Below, in pieces: positions 20,102-31,100 of a DNA stretch of 64,000 nucleotides (its first letter is position 1; each line of letters begins with the position of its first letter). This DNA is from Nemertoderma westbladi. Taxonomy: Eukaryota; Xenacoelomorpha; Nemertodermatida; Nemertodermatidae. Location: NCBI GenBank assembly GCA_032718475.1, contig JAUCBJ010008976.1:62001-126000 (forward strand), given 5' to 3'. The notes beneath the pieces are model-generated. The model had not been told where the DNA came from and ran no database searches. It saw only the letters and a program-made list of their open reading frames with translations. Both the position numbers and the translations under genes were made by a program.

Positions 20102-20618
20102 CTAATTTAATAATAAAGTTTGTAAAATAGATAATGATTCAGGGAATTCACCGGCTGGACACATGGAAACGATTTTATTACTATGAAATACACTGAAATA
20201 TGCACATCCTATATATATTCTAATCGCACAAAATAATTCGGGGGTATAGCTAATAAATATTGCTTTATTATTAATTGTATGATGTCCACATTTTTTCATT
20301 AATAATTTAAAATTAACACTTGGAAAAATAATAGTTCGTGTTTCGGTATTAAGTTTCAAATTTTGTAATTGCATCCCGATAGTCTGTTTTAAATAAAGCA
20401 ATTCACTAGCTAAATTATTGCAAAGGCCTACAATTGTTACTGCGCCGCTGGGAAATAGCATTATAGTTGAATCGTCACCTTTGTAGATAAACATGTTTGG
20501 TTTTAAGCAACTTTGACCTGTAATTTGCTGTGAAATTTTCTCTAGTTCAAATTTGGCAATGTTTTTTCCGGTAAACTGTTTATTGGTTATTTCTATTTTG
20601 TTGTTCAATTTCTTATTC
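20102..20618 (-). CDS. TATA-binding-protein-like (TBP-like) protein
   Basis: A 168-aa frame that reads like two diverged TBP repeats. Repeat 1 (about residues 35-80) has PNMF...STIMLFPSGAVTIVGL, matching the TBP pattern of a hydrophobic strand, F.SGK and a strand ending in G. Repeat 2 (about 110-168) has SYTPELFCAIRIYI and FSVFHSNKIVSM, close to the TBP stretch SYEPELFPGLIYR followed by IF.SGK. TBP bends promoter DNA and nucleates transcription; a copy in a mobile element could direct transcription of its own genes. There is no ATG at the beginning: the frame opens at a stop (20619-20621) and the first in-frame ATG is at residue 39. A splice-acceptor-like TTAATTTTTCTAG stands right before it. 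It follows the polymerase gene by about 11 bases on the same strand. The family call rests on eye alignment only. Confidence 0.6.
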
Positions 20619-20631
20619 TAGAAAAATTAAA

Positions 20632-23600
20632 TTAAATTCTAGTAGGGGGGATTACTACTCGTTTCGCCGGTCTAACAAGCTTAGTGCTATAGTGTCCGTA
20701 TGGTTTGCTGCTATATTTACTACTCCAATATGATTTCGTATCCCAGAGCGTTAGTGCCTTCTTATAGACATGACCAGTAAAAATTTGATGCTTTCTAGAA
20801 GTGAAGGTAGAGTTATAGCGGAAGAGCATTGCCTCGTTTTCAAAACAGTCTGCATAATCCTCGTGTGTTAGTTGCTTAGCGACAACCGATCTAGATACAC
20901 CTTTGGCGGTTTTCTTGATTGGGGCATCGTAGGATTGAAAACTGTAGACCTTTGGTTTAAGGAAAACCCACTGTTTATACTGCAAACCGCAGCTCTCATC
21001 TTTTACGAAGCCGAGAGCCGCTTTGTGTTTAATGGTATAGAGTGGATGTGTTGTACTGTAGTTGGAAGTATCTAGGAAACCACCCTCAAACATTGCCCGT
21101 AGAAAGGTTAGCTGTGGTGTATTAGTTACGCTTAGCATTAGAGAATCCGTGTCACCGGCTAGACAGCGAATCTGGCAATCCAGTTTTTGTTCTAGAGGCT
21201 TCAGTTTGTTGTAAAATAGGTCGTACATCTGTAGCTTAGATAGATCTAGTATAGTGCAACCGATGAACACGCCCTGATTTAGGCAAACAGCCTCTTTAGT
21301 GAAAGTATGACCACTCAAGTTGGGGGTAAAGACAACAAACGATTCGTGGTTGGGCTTGGCTAAGAGCAAATCGCATTGTTCGTCGCTATTGCATAACCTG
21401 AAAGAAACGCGGTCTCTAACCTTTTGGAGGCATTTCCCATACAAGGCATTGTTCATCAACTTATAAAATAGGACCTCGAATGGGTTATTTGCCGACTGTC
21501 TTTTATTCGTATTAAAACTAATGTAGTCCTTGAAAATATATTTTTGTGAGAAAGAGTAGACCCTATGTACTTGTGTAAGTTTAAGACCGAGCTTCAAATA
21601 GAGCTGAAGTAGCTTAATATGGATACCGTATTCAACCTTATTAAACTGATGTAGTAGTAGCTTAGTACAGGTATCGTTGTATGGTCTACAGGTAGCCGTA
21701 TCGGTGAGATTGTAATGCTCCCAAAGATCTTCCATGTATTCGCTAAGAAAGGATTTAGGGACTGACATCTTCTCCGCTCCTAGAGGCAGATCGGCGGTCA
21801 AATCATGAATTTCTTTCGGGTAATGTAGATCAACTATGCAATAATAACCAGTGTCCCCACTCGCGTCTACTGTAGCTAGGTCTATGGGGGTAGTTACGAG
21901 TTTAATATTAGCGTAGGGAAGTTTCTGGCTCAGGGCGCAGCCGTAAAGGTTATTCGCATCGATGGGAATTAGATATTTCTCGGGGAGACTGGAGTCGTAG
22001 TCGGGTTTATCGGGAATATTTGCGTCTACAGAATGTGTATTCAAGAAAACTAGACCACCCCTAATATTTGTTTCAAAGTCCGAGTAGATGGAAGCGTCTG
22101 ATAGTAATTGAATTTCTGATTGCGTGAATTTCAGCGCCGCGTCGTAAGTTAATCCAGGGGCAGTGAAGTACATTACGGGCTCGAGTCCATAATTAGTAAG
22201 ACAGAGGGATCGGAACTGCTCGAAAGTATCAGCCAATAGGGTAACGTCTAGAACCAAATAGCCAATCATATAGTCGAAGATTGTTGCGCAGTTTAATTCA
22301 TCCCAAGTAGTAAGCGCGCGCTGATAGTTTTCTGCGCTACATTGTTCCAATTTGAGATCATTATAGAAGCTTTCTATTGGGGGGAGTGTAGTTTCGTGTA
22401 GGTTTGAAATATTTTGAATGTAGGAATATGGGAATACGCCCTTGTTTTTTATTGTGTTATCGCTAATGTTGGGATAGAGTCGGGTCATTTGAGCTAGTGT
22501 ATGGGGTATGGCTGTTGCTAGGTTACTGTTATTTTTAGTGAGATAACTACTAAGATTATCTAGGCTGGCAGTCATAAACTGATAGGAATCTAGAAAATTA
22601 ATGGAGATACTTTCTTTAGCGTTGGCTGTTGGTGTACTCGGATCGATTGGAAAGCTAACTTTAAGGTGAATATAAGTTTCGGTGTTTTTTGGTATTACAG
22701 TCATTTTCCAGTGTGTTCTAGAACTATCGGTCATTCCTTCTTTTAGTAGTAAATGCATATCGAATTTCCTCAAGTTATGAAATATAATATAAAAATTATT
22801 CCGTTTTAGGGAAAGTTTCCTGTTGCAGCTGACGCAAGCAGCCCCTCGATACTCCCCGCTATAATGATCGTGATCGCGGACTTTGGTGCTGAGATTGTCA
22901 TTGAGGTTTAAATTATGAGAATCGGGGGTTAAATTACAGTTGCAGACGTAGCATTGTGTAGCGTTATTAAAGTCAGTTTGTTGGCTAGTAGTGAGTTGCA
23001 TGGGGGCGTGCGTGTTTGTACTAGAAATGGACCAATCGTATAACTCCCTACAATGACTTTCCATAGCGGTTAGAAAGTCGCGCATTACGTGGTTACTGCC
23101 ATCGTCGCGGAAAATTTGAACATCTGTTTTAGGAGGGTTAATTAATTTCTGATTTGGTACTGTATAAAAGGCTGCCGCGCTAGCTATATGTTTCTGTGGG
23201 AGTTTAATATTGTTTGTAGGTTCTAGAATAGTTTCAATGTCGGCGTATATACAGAAAGGTGGGGATAGAGTCTTATCGTACCTATCAAATTTAACCAAGA
23301 GATTTTCGGGCATATACTCGAGCTGGCGTTTACCCGTATAGCAACGCTCTCGATGTTCTTCCAATGATTTGTCAGTGTAAAAGGCTCTGAGACAGCGTTC
23401 GCAGTGCGTCTTGTTGCCGGTAGAAGTAGCTTTTGTATTTATTAATCTATCTATGTTAGTAATAGCTACGTAGTGGGCGGGGTTTTTGCTTGTGGCTTCG
23501 ATAAATAATAAGTTTAGTACAGTTTTACCGGAACAGTGCGCGCTATCTGGTTGACTTAGAATGGAGAGTTCTTCCGTATTACTCCAATAAAGAAGGTTTA

Positions 23601-24687
23601 TGCAGTATATAGGGTTGGCTTTCAGAAACTGGGGAATACCAGTTACTCTGTCCACCGGAAAACTTAAATTCGAAAAATCAAACATGTTTAGGAAAGGAGT
23701 AAACGTTGAAATTCTACTAATATTATTTTGTTTTCTATCAATTTTCTTATAATTTGCGGCGGCTAATACTGCGTATTTAAAGCATTCCCCCAGCGGGCAG
23801 TCTACGCTTACGGTACATTTTTTATTTAATAATAATTTAGAATTATTGAAGCCTTGACCCTTTAAATAGGGGTTGCGTTGGGAACGCGCAATCTCAATAG
23901 TTATTCGCTCGATGGCTATTATGCGCCAACCCGAGCCGAGGCAGAGAAACACGCTTAACAGTTGATCGATACGATTGACGGCGCTAGAAAACCAGTTATT
24001 AAAGTCGCTATTATTCAGAATTTGATTATTGTTACCGCTAGATTTAAAACAGAATGATTCAATTTGAAATCCCTCGCTGGTTTCACGCTCCATTACGATG
24101 TTGATTGTAAGCCAGACTCTTAAAAAAGTTCCCATGGCACTACGTAAATGGCTACTAACGTGTTCTTGAATGTGTGGAAAATTTTCGTTTAATGTTAATT
24201 CTGCGTCGAGTCTTGTTTCTGCGAGGTCGTTGTTATAGGTAAACAGTCGTCCGTGTGCGCTTCCGTTGGAGGGTGGTTGAAATGGATTGTTTGGGGAAAT
24301 AGAATCTCGCGAAGTTGAAGGTTCATTATTGGAGCCGCCGCCGCCGACTTGTTCTGGAGTAGAGTTGATGGGGGATGAGTGGGAGGTAGTCGGAGTTTTG
24401 CGTTTCCGCGAAAAAAGTCGAGTGTAGCATTCATGCTCAGTAAAGGATGATAGGGTGAGCGAATCCCCGCAGCGGCAATCGGCTGGCTCGTTTACGTAAC
24501 TAAATCCTGTTCCCCCCTGAGGACACGAAACAAGATGGCCAACCAGTGTCTTCTTTTCCGAGGACCAAGTCGGGCAACAGTCGCATCTATATTGCGCGAA
24601 ATGAATTTTAATGTGGCGAGATAAATGATCACTCCGCATCTCTTTGTCGCAGATGGGGCAGCTAACTTTATTGGTAGACATAGGCAT
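20632..24687 (-). CDS. Protein-primed-type family B DNA polymerase with N-terminal zinc fingers
   Basis: This 1351-aa enzyme, starting at ATG 24685-24687, would copy the element using a protein primer. N-terminus: C2H2 finger C10/C13/H25/H29 and further Cys/His pairs to about residue 90. A Cys/His pair cluster lies at 429-449 (CERCLRAF...H..RC). Exonuclease motifs: ExoI D483/E485 in YADIET, ExoII N638/D643 in HNLRKFD, ExoIII Y810/D814 in YLVLD. A CxxC...RDHDHYSGEYRGAACVSC module at 579-621, placed inside the exonuclease region, is typical of Polinton-like polymerases. Polymerase motifs: A D910 in DANNLYG, B K1076-G1084 in KLMNNALYG, C D1179/D1181 in GDTDS, and KTAKG at 1259-1263. All catalytic residues are present and no stop interrupts the frame, so the enzyme may be functional. 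It is divergent from the 569-aa gene and precedes the TBP-like ORF. Confidence 0.93.
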   Translation of the reverse strand: MPMSTNKVSCPICDKEMRSDHLSRHIKIHFAQYRCDCCPTWSSEKKTLVGHLVSCPQGGTGFSYVNEPADCRCGDSLTLSSFTEHECYTRLFSRKRKTPTTSHSSPINSTPEQVGGGGSNNEPSTSRDSISPNNPFQPPSNGSAHGRLFTYNNDLAETRLDAELTLNENFPHIQEHVSSHLRSAMGTFLRVWLTINIVMERETSEGFQIESFCFKSSGNNNQILNNSDFNNWFSSAVNRIDQLLSVFLCLGSGWRIIAIERITIEIARSQRNPYLKGQGFNNSKLLLNKKCTVSVDCPLGECFKYAVLAAANYKKIDRKQNNISRISTFTPFLNMFDFSNLSFPVDRVTGIPQFLKANPIYCINLLYWSNTEELSILSQPDSAHCSGKTVLNLLFIEATSKNPAHYVAITNIDRLINTKATSTGNKTHCERCLRAFYTDKSLEEHRERCYTGKRQLEYMPENLLVKFDRYDKTLSPPFCIYADIETILEPTNNIKLPQKHIASAAAFYTVPNQKLINPPKTDVQIFRDDGSNHVMRDFLTAMESHCRELYDWSISSTNTHAPMQLTTSQQTDFNNATQCYVCNCNLTPDSHNLNLNDNLSTKVRDHDHYSGEYRGAACVSCNRKLSLKRNNFYIIFHNLRKFDMHLLLKEGMTDSSRTHWKMTVIPKNTETYIHLKVSFPIDPSTPTANAKESISINFLDSYQFMTASLDNLSSYLTKNNSNLATAIPHTLAQMTRLYPNISDNTIKNKGVFPYSYIQNISNLHETTLPPIESFYNDLKLEQCSAENYQRALTTWDELNCATIFDYMIGYLVLDVTLLADTFEQFRSLCLTNYGLEPVMYFTAPGLTYDAALKFTQSEIQLLSDASIYSDFETNIRGGLVFLNTHSVDANIPDKPDYDSSLPEKYLIPIDANNLYGCALSQKLPYANIKLVTTPIDLATVDASGDTGYYCIVDLHYPKEIHDLTADLPLGAEKMSVPKSFLSEYMEDLWEHYNLTDTATCRPYNDTCTKLLLHQFNKVEYGIHIKLLQLYLKLGLKLTQVHRVYSFSQKYIFKDYISFNTNKRQSANNPFEVLFYKLMNNALYGKCLQKVRDRVSFRLCNSDEQCDLLLAKPNHESFVVFTPNLSGHTFTKEAVCLNQGVFIGCTILDLSKLQMYDLFYNKLKPLEQKLDCQIRCLAGDTDSLMLSVTNTPQLTFLRAMFEGGFLDTSNYSTTHPLYTIKHKAALGFVKDESCGLQYKQWVFLKPKVYSFQSYDAPIKKTAKGVSRSVVAKQLTHEDYADCFENEAMLFRYNSTFTSRKHQIFTGHVYKKALTLWDTKSYWSSKYSSKPYGHYSTKLVRPAKRVVIPPTRI

Positions 24688-24710
24688 CTTGAATCTAGAA
24701 AAATAAGTTG
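24688..24710 (-). promoter_or_regulatory. Splice-acceptor-like CTTATTTTTCTAG just upstream of the polymerase ATG
   Basis: On the minus strand CTTATTTTTCTAG ends 7 bases before the polymerase ATG. A pyrimidine run followed by CTAG looks like a 3' splice site. Near-identical copies stand before the TBP-like frame (20618-20630) and in the tandem repeats at 25567 and 26004. It could equally be a conserved promoter word. Confidence 0.4.
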
Positions 24711-25182
24711 ATTATTCGTAAAAAAATAAAAAATACTGTATACTTGCTAAAAATAAAGTAAAACAGTAGGTATTAATCGGTTACTAGGCAACAATACTGT
24801 GTTTGTACAGTTAGGCCTATTGCTATATTGTAGCAATCAGTCAGTGAAACATAAAGCAGACAGTCGGCAGTGACTAGTGTGGTAGTGTTAGTGTACCAGC
24901 GGTCAGATAGTGGCGATAACCAAGACACAATAGCGATGGCAGTTATTATTCATGGAAAGAGGGTCTATAAACAGCAGTCAGTCAGTGCAGTAGTGCTAGT
25001 GAAAAGTCTGCCAGAAGTCAGACGTACCGGTAGCGTTAACCAATAGAAATCAACGATAGGCTTAGCTAATCGCTGTGTGAGAACTCAGTTAGTCAGTATG
25101 ATATATAGTGAAAACTGCAGTAATCATTGTTGATCAGTAGGATCTAGGCTAACTCGAATGATGCGGTACCGGTAGTTGGGTA
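24711..25182. other. Upstream region of the polymerase gene
   Basis: No gene. Degenerate repeats of GTCAGTCAGTG- and GTAGTGTTAGTG-type words occur (about 24835-24925 and 24975-25045), each followed by GTAGCG or GTGGCGATAACC. Confidence 0.45.
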
Positions 25183-26415
25183 GACAAGCAGATAGACAGA
25201 TGTAGGCCTATTGATCGAATGCTTCGATCACGGTTTAGGGTATCGCTTCCACCGCAGTCTGACAGTAATTAATAATGAGCCTACTGCAATACTGTTGTAT
25301 CGGTAGACATTAAAGGTGAATTGTTTGCTAGCGGCGTCGATGGAGATGGTGGAAGGCAGATTTTACTTACGGTATTAGTAAATATTCACGGAAAGAAGAA
25401 GTTTGGAAGTTCGGTGGCGATGAGGAAGTTGGTTGACGTGGACGACGAGAGAGTTTATTAATCGATAGAACGGAATGGTATCGGAAATTAGAAATATTAG
25501 AATATTACGCGACGGATACGCAGAAAGTTTGTTGTCGACGATGAGCGATAGCGCGGCGAAATGATACTAGAAAAATAAGATGATTATTTGTAAAAAGATA
25601 AAAAATACTGTAAGCAAATAGGCGGATGTAGGCCTATTGATCGAATGCTTCGATCATGGTTTAGGCTATCGGTACCACCACAGTCTGACAGTAATTAATA
25701 ATGAGCTTACTGCAATACTGTTGTATCGGTAGATAATAAATGTAAATTGTTTGCTACCGGCATCGATAGTACAGTCAGATGGTGGAAGGGAAGGCAGATT
25801 TTACTTACGGTATTAGTAAATATTCACGGAAAGATGAAGTTCAGAAGTTCGTGAGGAAGTTGGTTGACGTGGACGACGAGAGAGTTTATTTACCGATAGA
25901 ACGGAATGGTACCGATATCGGAAATTAGAAATATTGGAATATTACGCGGCGGATACGCGGAAAGTTTGTTGTCGACGATGAGTGTTAACGCGGCGAAATG
26001 ACACTAGAAAAATAAGTTTATTATTTGTAAAAAGATAAAAAATATTGTAAGCAGATAGGCGGATGTAAGCCTATTGATCGAATGCTTCGATCACGGTTTA
26101 GGCTATCGGTATCACCGCAGTCTGACAGTAATTAATAATGAGCCTACTGCAATACTGTTGTACCGGTAGACATTAAAGGTAAATTGTTTGCTAGCGGCGT
26201 CGATGGAGATGGTGGAAGGCAGATTTTACTTACGGTATTAGTAAATATTCACGGAAAGAAGAAGTTTGGAAGTTCGGTGGCGATGAGGAAGTTGGTTGAC
26301 GTGGACGACGAGAGAGTTTATTTACCGATAGAACGGAATGGTATCGGAAGAATATTACGCGGCGGATACGCGGAAAGTTTGTTATCGACGATGAGTGTTA
26401 ACGAGGCGAAATGAC
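25183..26415. repeat. Three tandem copies of a roughly 430-bp repeat
   Basis: Copies begin with GGCCTATTGATCGAATGCTT-type sequence (AAGCC in the third) at about 25205, 25630 and 26067, and each contains GGCAGATTTTACTTACGGTA, GTTGGTTGACGTGGACGACG and a GTTTGTTGTCGACGATGAG-type end (GTTATCGACG in the third). Copies 2 and 3 start with CTAGAAAAATAAG, the same word as the polymerase leader, so the array may have grown from that gene's upstream region. Only copy 3 has a short open frame (26184-26414, non-ATG start); the others have stops in it, so it is not called as a gene. Confidence 0.85.
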
Positions 26416-27126
26416 AATAATACAACTCTACAAGTGGGTTGTTGACTGATGATAACAAATAAATATTCTTAATAAATAATATTAAAGTCGAAAACAAAAT
26501 AATGGTAAATGATGTTAATCGTAACTTGCATTTGAAATAATGATGTAATATATTGGTGGGGACGTATTAAATAGCAATTCGGTTAGTAGGGGAGGCCCTT
26601 GTCTCTTAAATGAGCCAATCAGAACGCAGCAGCAGAAATGAAACCCGCTGATTGGCTGTTCGCGCAAAAGCGGTAACCAGGGCAACTTCTCGTGTTGATT
26701 CTATATTAGAAAACCCCCGTAGACATCTTGACTAATTATGTTGAGTTGGCTGTATAACAGAAGCAGGTTTGGTGCAAAGGAAAGGGATTAGTAGAGAGGA
26801 ATGCGTGATTAGTGGCGCTTCATTGTTATGATAGCGGCTGCCTGGATATAGGAAAGGGACAAAGCGACGCCGGCTATAGTGGGAACAAAGGAGGGCCGCT
26901 TGAGCATTAGCCTTGGGCGATATACGGATTTGGTATAGTCAAGGCCGCATTGGGATTATTAGTGAGACATCGAGGGGGGGGGGGGGGGGGGGGGCTGCTA
27001 ACAGACGGGACTGCTCATTTATATTTGCCTTGGGGGTATACGTGTAGATTCACTGCCTGTTGTATCTAGTTAATGAATAATGAGGACAGAGGAGGGGCCC
27101 CCGCCGATGAACGTAGTTGATAGTTG
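26416..27126. other. Right-arm spacer of Polinton with CCAAT boxes and a poly-G tract
   Basis: No gene was recognised. CCAAT (about 26615) and its inverse ATTGG (about 26652) flank 40 bp, resembling the paired boxes of the left-arm promoter. A run of about 21 G lies near 26974-26994. Words of the type GAGGGCCGC recur (26894, 26943). Confidence 0.45.
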
Positions 27127-27736
27127 CCGGGAATGTGGTGAACGGGGGATGCAATAGGTAATTATAAAGTTAAATATAGACATTATGTCATAGTGATCTC
27201 ATTGGTAATATAAAAACTACTTAATCTCTAAAAATAGAAATCAATGTATAAAGTAAAAGTTTATATAATTAATTAATTTAAAACAAAGTACAAATGAATA
27301 ATTAATTTAAAATTAAATACGAATAAATAAAGTAAAATAAAGTACAATTAATTAATTAAAATTAAATATAAATAAATAAGTATTAAAGAATAAAAGAGCT
27401 GCGGTGTCACTTATGACACCCTCTTGCTCCTCTCGGCGACACTTAGACAACACTGATGCCCATTGTGTGTCAGGGCGCTAATCAGTCTGATTAATTAGGA
27501 TAATCAATTAAACCCTAATTAGGAGTCATATGACACCTGTTAGGGTTTAATTGTAGTAATTAATTGATGACACCTTTCAATTAGGGTCTAATTAGCCTAA
27601 TTGGGAGGTGTCACCCAGACAGTCTGGCGCCAATGACACCCAATGACACCCATAGGGTGATAATTGGGTGTCATATGACATCCAATGGGTGTCAGTGGGG
27701 TCTAAGTGTCGCCGAGAGGACCAAGACCCTACTACT
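27127..27736. repeat. Right terminal inverted repeat of Polinton
   Basis: About 610 bp, inverted relative to 9081-9530 plus the inner left blocks at 13038-13180 and 13386-13407. It ends CCCTACTACT. The internal 20-bp inverted pair is present here too (27429-27448 and 27700-27719). This arm is free of the LINE and so shows the original TIR layout. Confidence 0.9.
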
Positions 27737-27742
27737 AATTAC
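27737..27742. repeat. Target-site duplication AATTAC, right of Polinton
   Basis: Directly follows the terminal CT of the element and matches 9075-9080 exactly. Confidence 0.9.
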
Positions 27743-28134
27743 CTTTCATATAAGCAAATATTGCAAAAAACTGTTAAGAAATATTATTTTTCGTGCAAAA
27801 AATGTCATTCTGAGATAATCGCATTCAAAGTTCAAACCTTCCCGCGCAAAACTACCTGTTTTGGTTATTCAGCACTTTAGATCTTTAGAGGACATTGTAT
27901 TGACCTGTACATGTAGTATAGTATGGGTGTATTATTATGTTGTAATGTCCCAGTGCAGTGGTGTGACTTTACATCAAGCCGTCATGGTTACAAACAATAG
28001 TTGGTATTATTATTAATTGCCTTACAGCCTGATAGGCCTACTGCATTACCAACCGGTAGCTAATAATAACCAGTAGCTATAAACTATCTTCCTCCTATCT
28101 TCCCCCTAGGAACTATTCGTCATTTCTTTACAAT
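27743..28134. other. Flank right of the Polinton
   Basis: No gene, RNA or repeat was recognised in these 390 bp. Confidence 0.5.
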
Positions 28135-31100
28135 GGAGTATGAAAAATGATGTCGCTAATTCTAGAACATAAAAAATATATATCCCAAAACAAATAATAA
28201 ATGTGATAGTTAAAGTGTTCTTATTGTACGAAATAAGATTTTTGGAGTAATTTACAGTTACTTAATTTCTTAAATACTTAAATTTCTTAAATTTTATTAC
28301 AAGTGTTGAAAAAGCATCGAAGTAGAAAACGTTTGCAAGTGGGCCTACTGTAATTAGAGCAAAATCCATTCAAACCTTCAAAGTTATTATAAATTTAATG
28401 CGTGCACAGTGTATAGTAGGCCTACACCAAAAAATAAGTCAATATCCACTATTAGTTTATGTAGTTAAGCGGCTCTCTAGTTACCTAGTAAATATTAGAG
28501 AACACTAAATTATTTAACATTGAGTTAAGGCAGCATCAGGTGTTGAAGCCTACTAAAATTTGACTATGGAAGTAAAATGTTACAGTTCAAAACGCTGTTT
28601 CTTCTTTTATTAAAAAATTAAGCAACAAAAAAAGTACAAATGCAAATAAAATACAAAAAAAGAGGGCGTAAGGACCCGCAACAGTTTTATACGTTTATGT
28701 ATCAGAAAACATTTACTTGTATTCGTTATAGAGAACATGGACTCGTATTCATTTATTTAGTTAATTTGATCTCCATTTCTATTTAATACAAATAAATAAA
28801 GATTATTATTTAGCAATACAGTAGAATAAAATTACGAATTACATGGTAAAAATCTTAGAACATTTATTCAATATTGTCCCTTTATTAACATCGCTGGCGC
28901 TTGGTAAATAAAATAATGCCTTGAATATAGTGAAAAACGTTCACCTTTTTTCCCATGTAAAAAATAATTATTTTACATATTTCACTTTATCTAAAAAGAA
29001 GTATTATTTTTTTGTTTATATATTTGGCTCGTCCTAGTCGGTTCTCCACCTGAATCTTATTATCATAATTATTATCAGCCTAACCTAATGCTGCTGCAAT
29101 TTTGTTATATTGACCATTGCTGAATACTGATTACCTTTGTTTTTTGTTTTTCTATTTTTCTGACTTTATCTACGCTGTTCAAACCGGTACCGAATTAACG
29201 TTGTACATTAATTAATATTCATAGAGTATAAATGCAATCATGCAGTTCAATTAAAGGCACGAGCCTAGCAGTAGTAGTTTAGTTGTGGGGGGGGGGGGGG
29301 GGGGGGGCAACACATTCGCAAAATGTAATTGTTAATTGCGGGAACCTTCTAGTTAGTGGTGAATGGTGGGCCTATCATATTCATCAATTCGCTTAATGCT
29401 GGTTTAGACGTACTGTACTGTAGTCACTTGTTGAGCAACTTGGCGTGCAACTCAGATTGCTATTCAAGTGGTTCCGTAAAAACAGGAAGTTGCTGTAAAA
29501 AAAGTTGCTGCGTTTAAACTGCGAACAAGTTAAGTCGCCTTGTTTAAACTGCGAACAAGTTAAGTTGCTGCATTTAAACTGCGAACAAGTTATAAGTTGC
29601 TGCGTTTAAACTGCGAACAAGTAAAAGTTGCAGCATCTAAACTGCGAACAAGTTAAGTTGCCTCGTCTAAATTGCGAACAAGTTATAAGTTGCTACGTTT
29701 AAACTGCGAACAAGTTATATATTGCTGCGTTTATACTGCGAACAAGATAAGTTGCTGCGTTTAAACTGCGAACAAGTAAAAGTTGCAGCATCTAAACTGC
29801 GAACAAGTTATAAGTTGCTGCGTTTAAACTGCGAACAAGTAAAAGTTGCAGCATCTAAACTGCGAACAAGTTATAAGTTGCTGCGTTTAAACTGCGAACA
29901 AGTTAAGTTGCCTCGTTTAAACAGCGATCAAGTTAAGTTGCTGCATTTAAACTGCGAACAAGTTATAAGTTGCTGCGTTTAAACTGCGAACAAGTAAAAG
30001 TTGCAGCATCTAAACTGCGAACAAGTTAAGTTGCCTCGTCTAAATTGCGAACAAGTTATAAGTTGCTACGTTTAAACTGCGAACAAGTTATATATTGCTG
30101 CGTTTATACTGCGAACAAGATAAGTTGCTGCGTTTAAACTGCGAACAAGTAAAAGTTGCAGCATCTAAACTGCGAACAAGTTATAAGTTGCTGCGTTTAA
30201 ACTGCGAACAAGTAAAAGTTGCAGCATCTAAACTGCGAACAAGTTATAAGTTGCTGCGTTTAAACTGCGAACAAGTAAAAGTTGCAGCATCTAAACTGCG
30301 AACAAGTTAAGGTGCCTCGTCTAAATTGCGAACAAGTTATAAGTTGCTACGTTTAAACTGCGAACAAGTTATATATTGCTGCGTTTATACTGCGAACAAG
30401 ATAAGTTGCTGCGTTTAAACTGTGAACAAGTTAAGTTGCCTCGTTTAAACTGCGAACAAGTTAAGTTGCTCCATTTAAACTGCGAACAAGTTATAAGTTG
30501 CTGCGTTTAAACTGCGAACAAGTTAAGTTACCTCGTCTAAACTGCGAACAAGATAACTTGCTGCGTTTAAACTGCGAACAAGTTAAGTTGCCTCGTTTAA
30601 ACTGCGAACGAGTTAAGTTGCTGCATTTAAACTGCGAACAAGTTATAAGTTGCTGCGTTTAAACTGCGAACAAGTTAAGTTGCCTCGTTTAAACTGCGAA
30701 CAAGTTAGGTTGCCTCGTTTAAACTGCGAACAAGTGAATTTGCTGCGTTTTAAACTACAAACAAGTTTAGTTGCAGTGTTTAAACTGCGAACAAGTTAAG
30801 TTGCTGCGTTTAAACTGCAAACAAGTTAAGTTGCCTCGTTTAAACTGCGAACGAGTTAAGTTGCTGCATTTAAACTGCGAACAAGTTATAAGTTGCTGCG
30901 TTTAAACTGCGAACAAGTTAAGTTGCTGCGTTTAAACTGCGAACAAGATAAGTTGCTGCGTTTAAACTGCGAACAAGTTAAGTTGCCTCGTCTAAACTGC
31001 GAACAAGATAACTTGCAGCGTTTAAATTACGAACAAGTGCATTTGCTGCGTTTTAAACTACAAACAAGTTTAGTTGCAGTGTTTAAACTGCGAACAAGTT

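Larger units (their letters stand above)
9081..27736. mobile_element. Polinton/Maverick-type element, 18,656 bp, with non-canonical gene content
   Basis: The element starts AGTAGTAGGGTCTTGGTC and ends with the reverse complement, has long terminal inverted repeats and is flanked by an exact 6-bp duplication (AATTAC). Inside are a protein-primed-type family B DNA polymerase (20632-24687), a TBP-like ORF (20102-20621), an unrecognised 569-aa ORF (13505-15214) and a broken C2H2 zinc-finger gene (17628-17934). Length, ends, TSD and polymerase all fit Polintons. No retroviral-type integrase, FtsK/HerA ATPase, adenovirus-type protease or double-jelly-roll capsid gene was recognised, so it is either a derivative relying on other copies or a divergent lineage. 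It has been enlarged by a LINE at about 9888-12980. Confidence 0.88.

Noticed and set aside
26184-26414. 76-codon frame in the third 430-bp repeat
   Set aside because: Starts at TTG, and the other two copies of the repeat have stops in the same frame.
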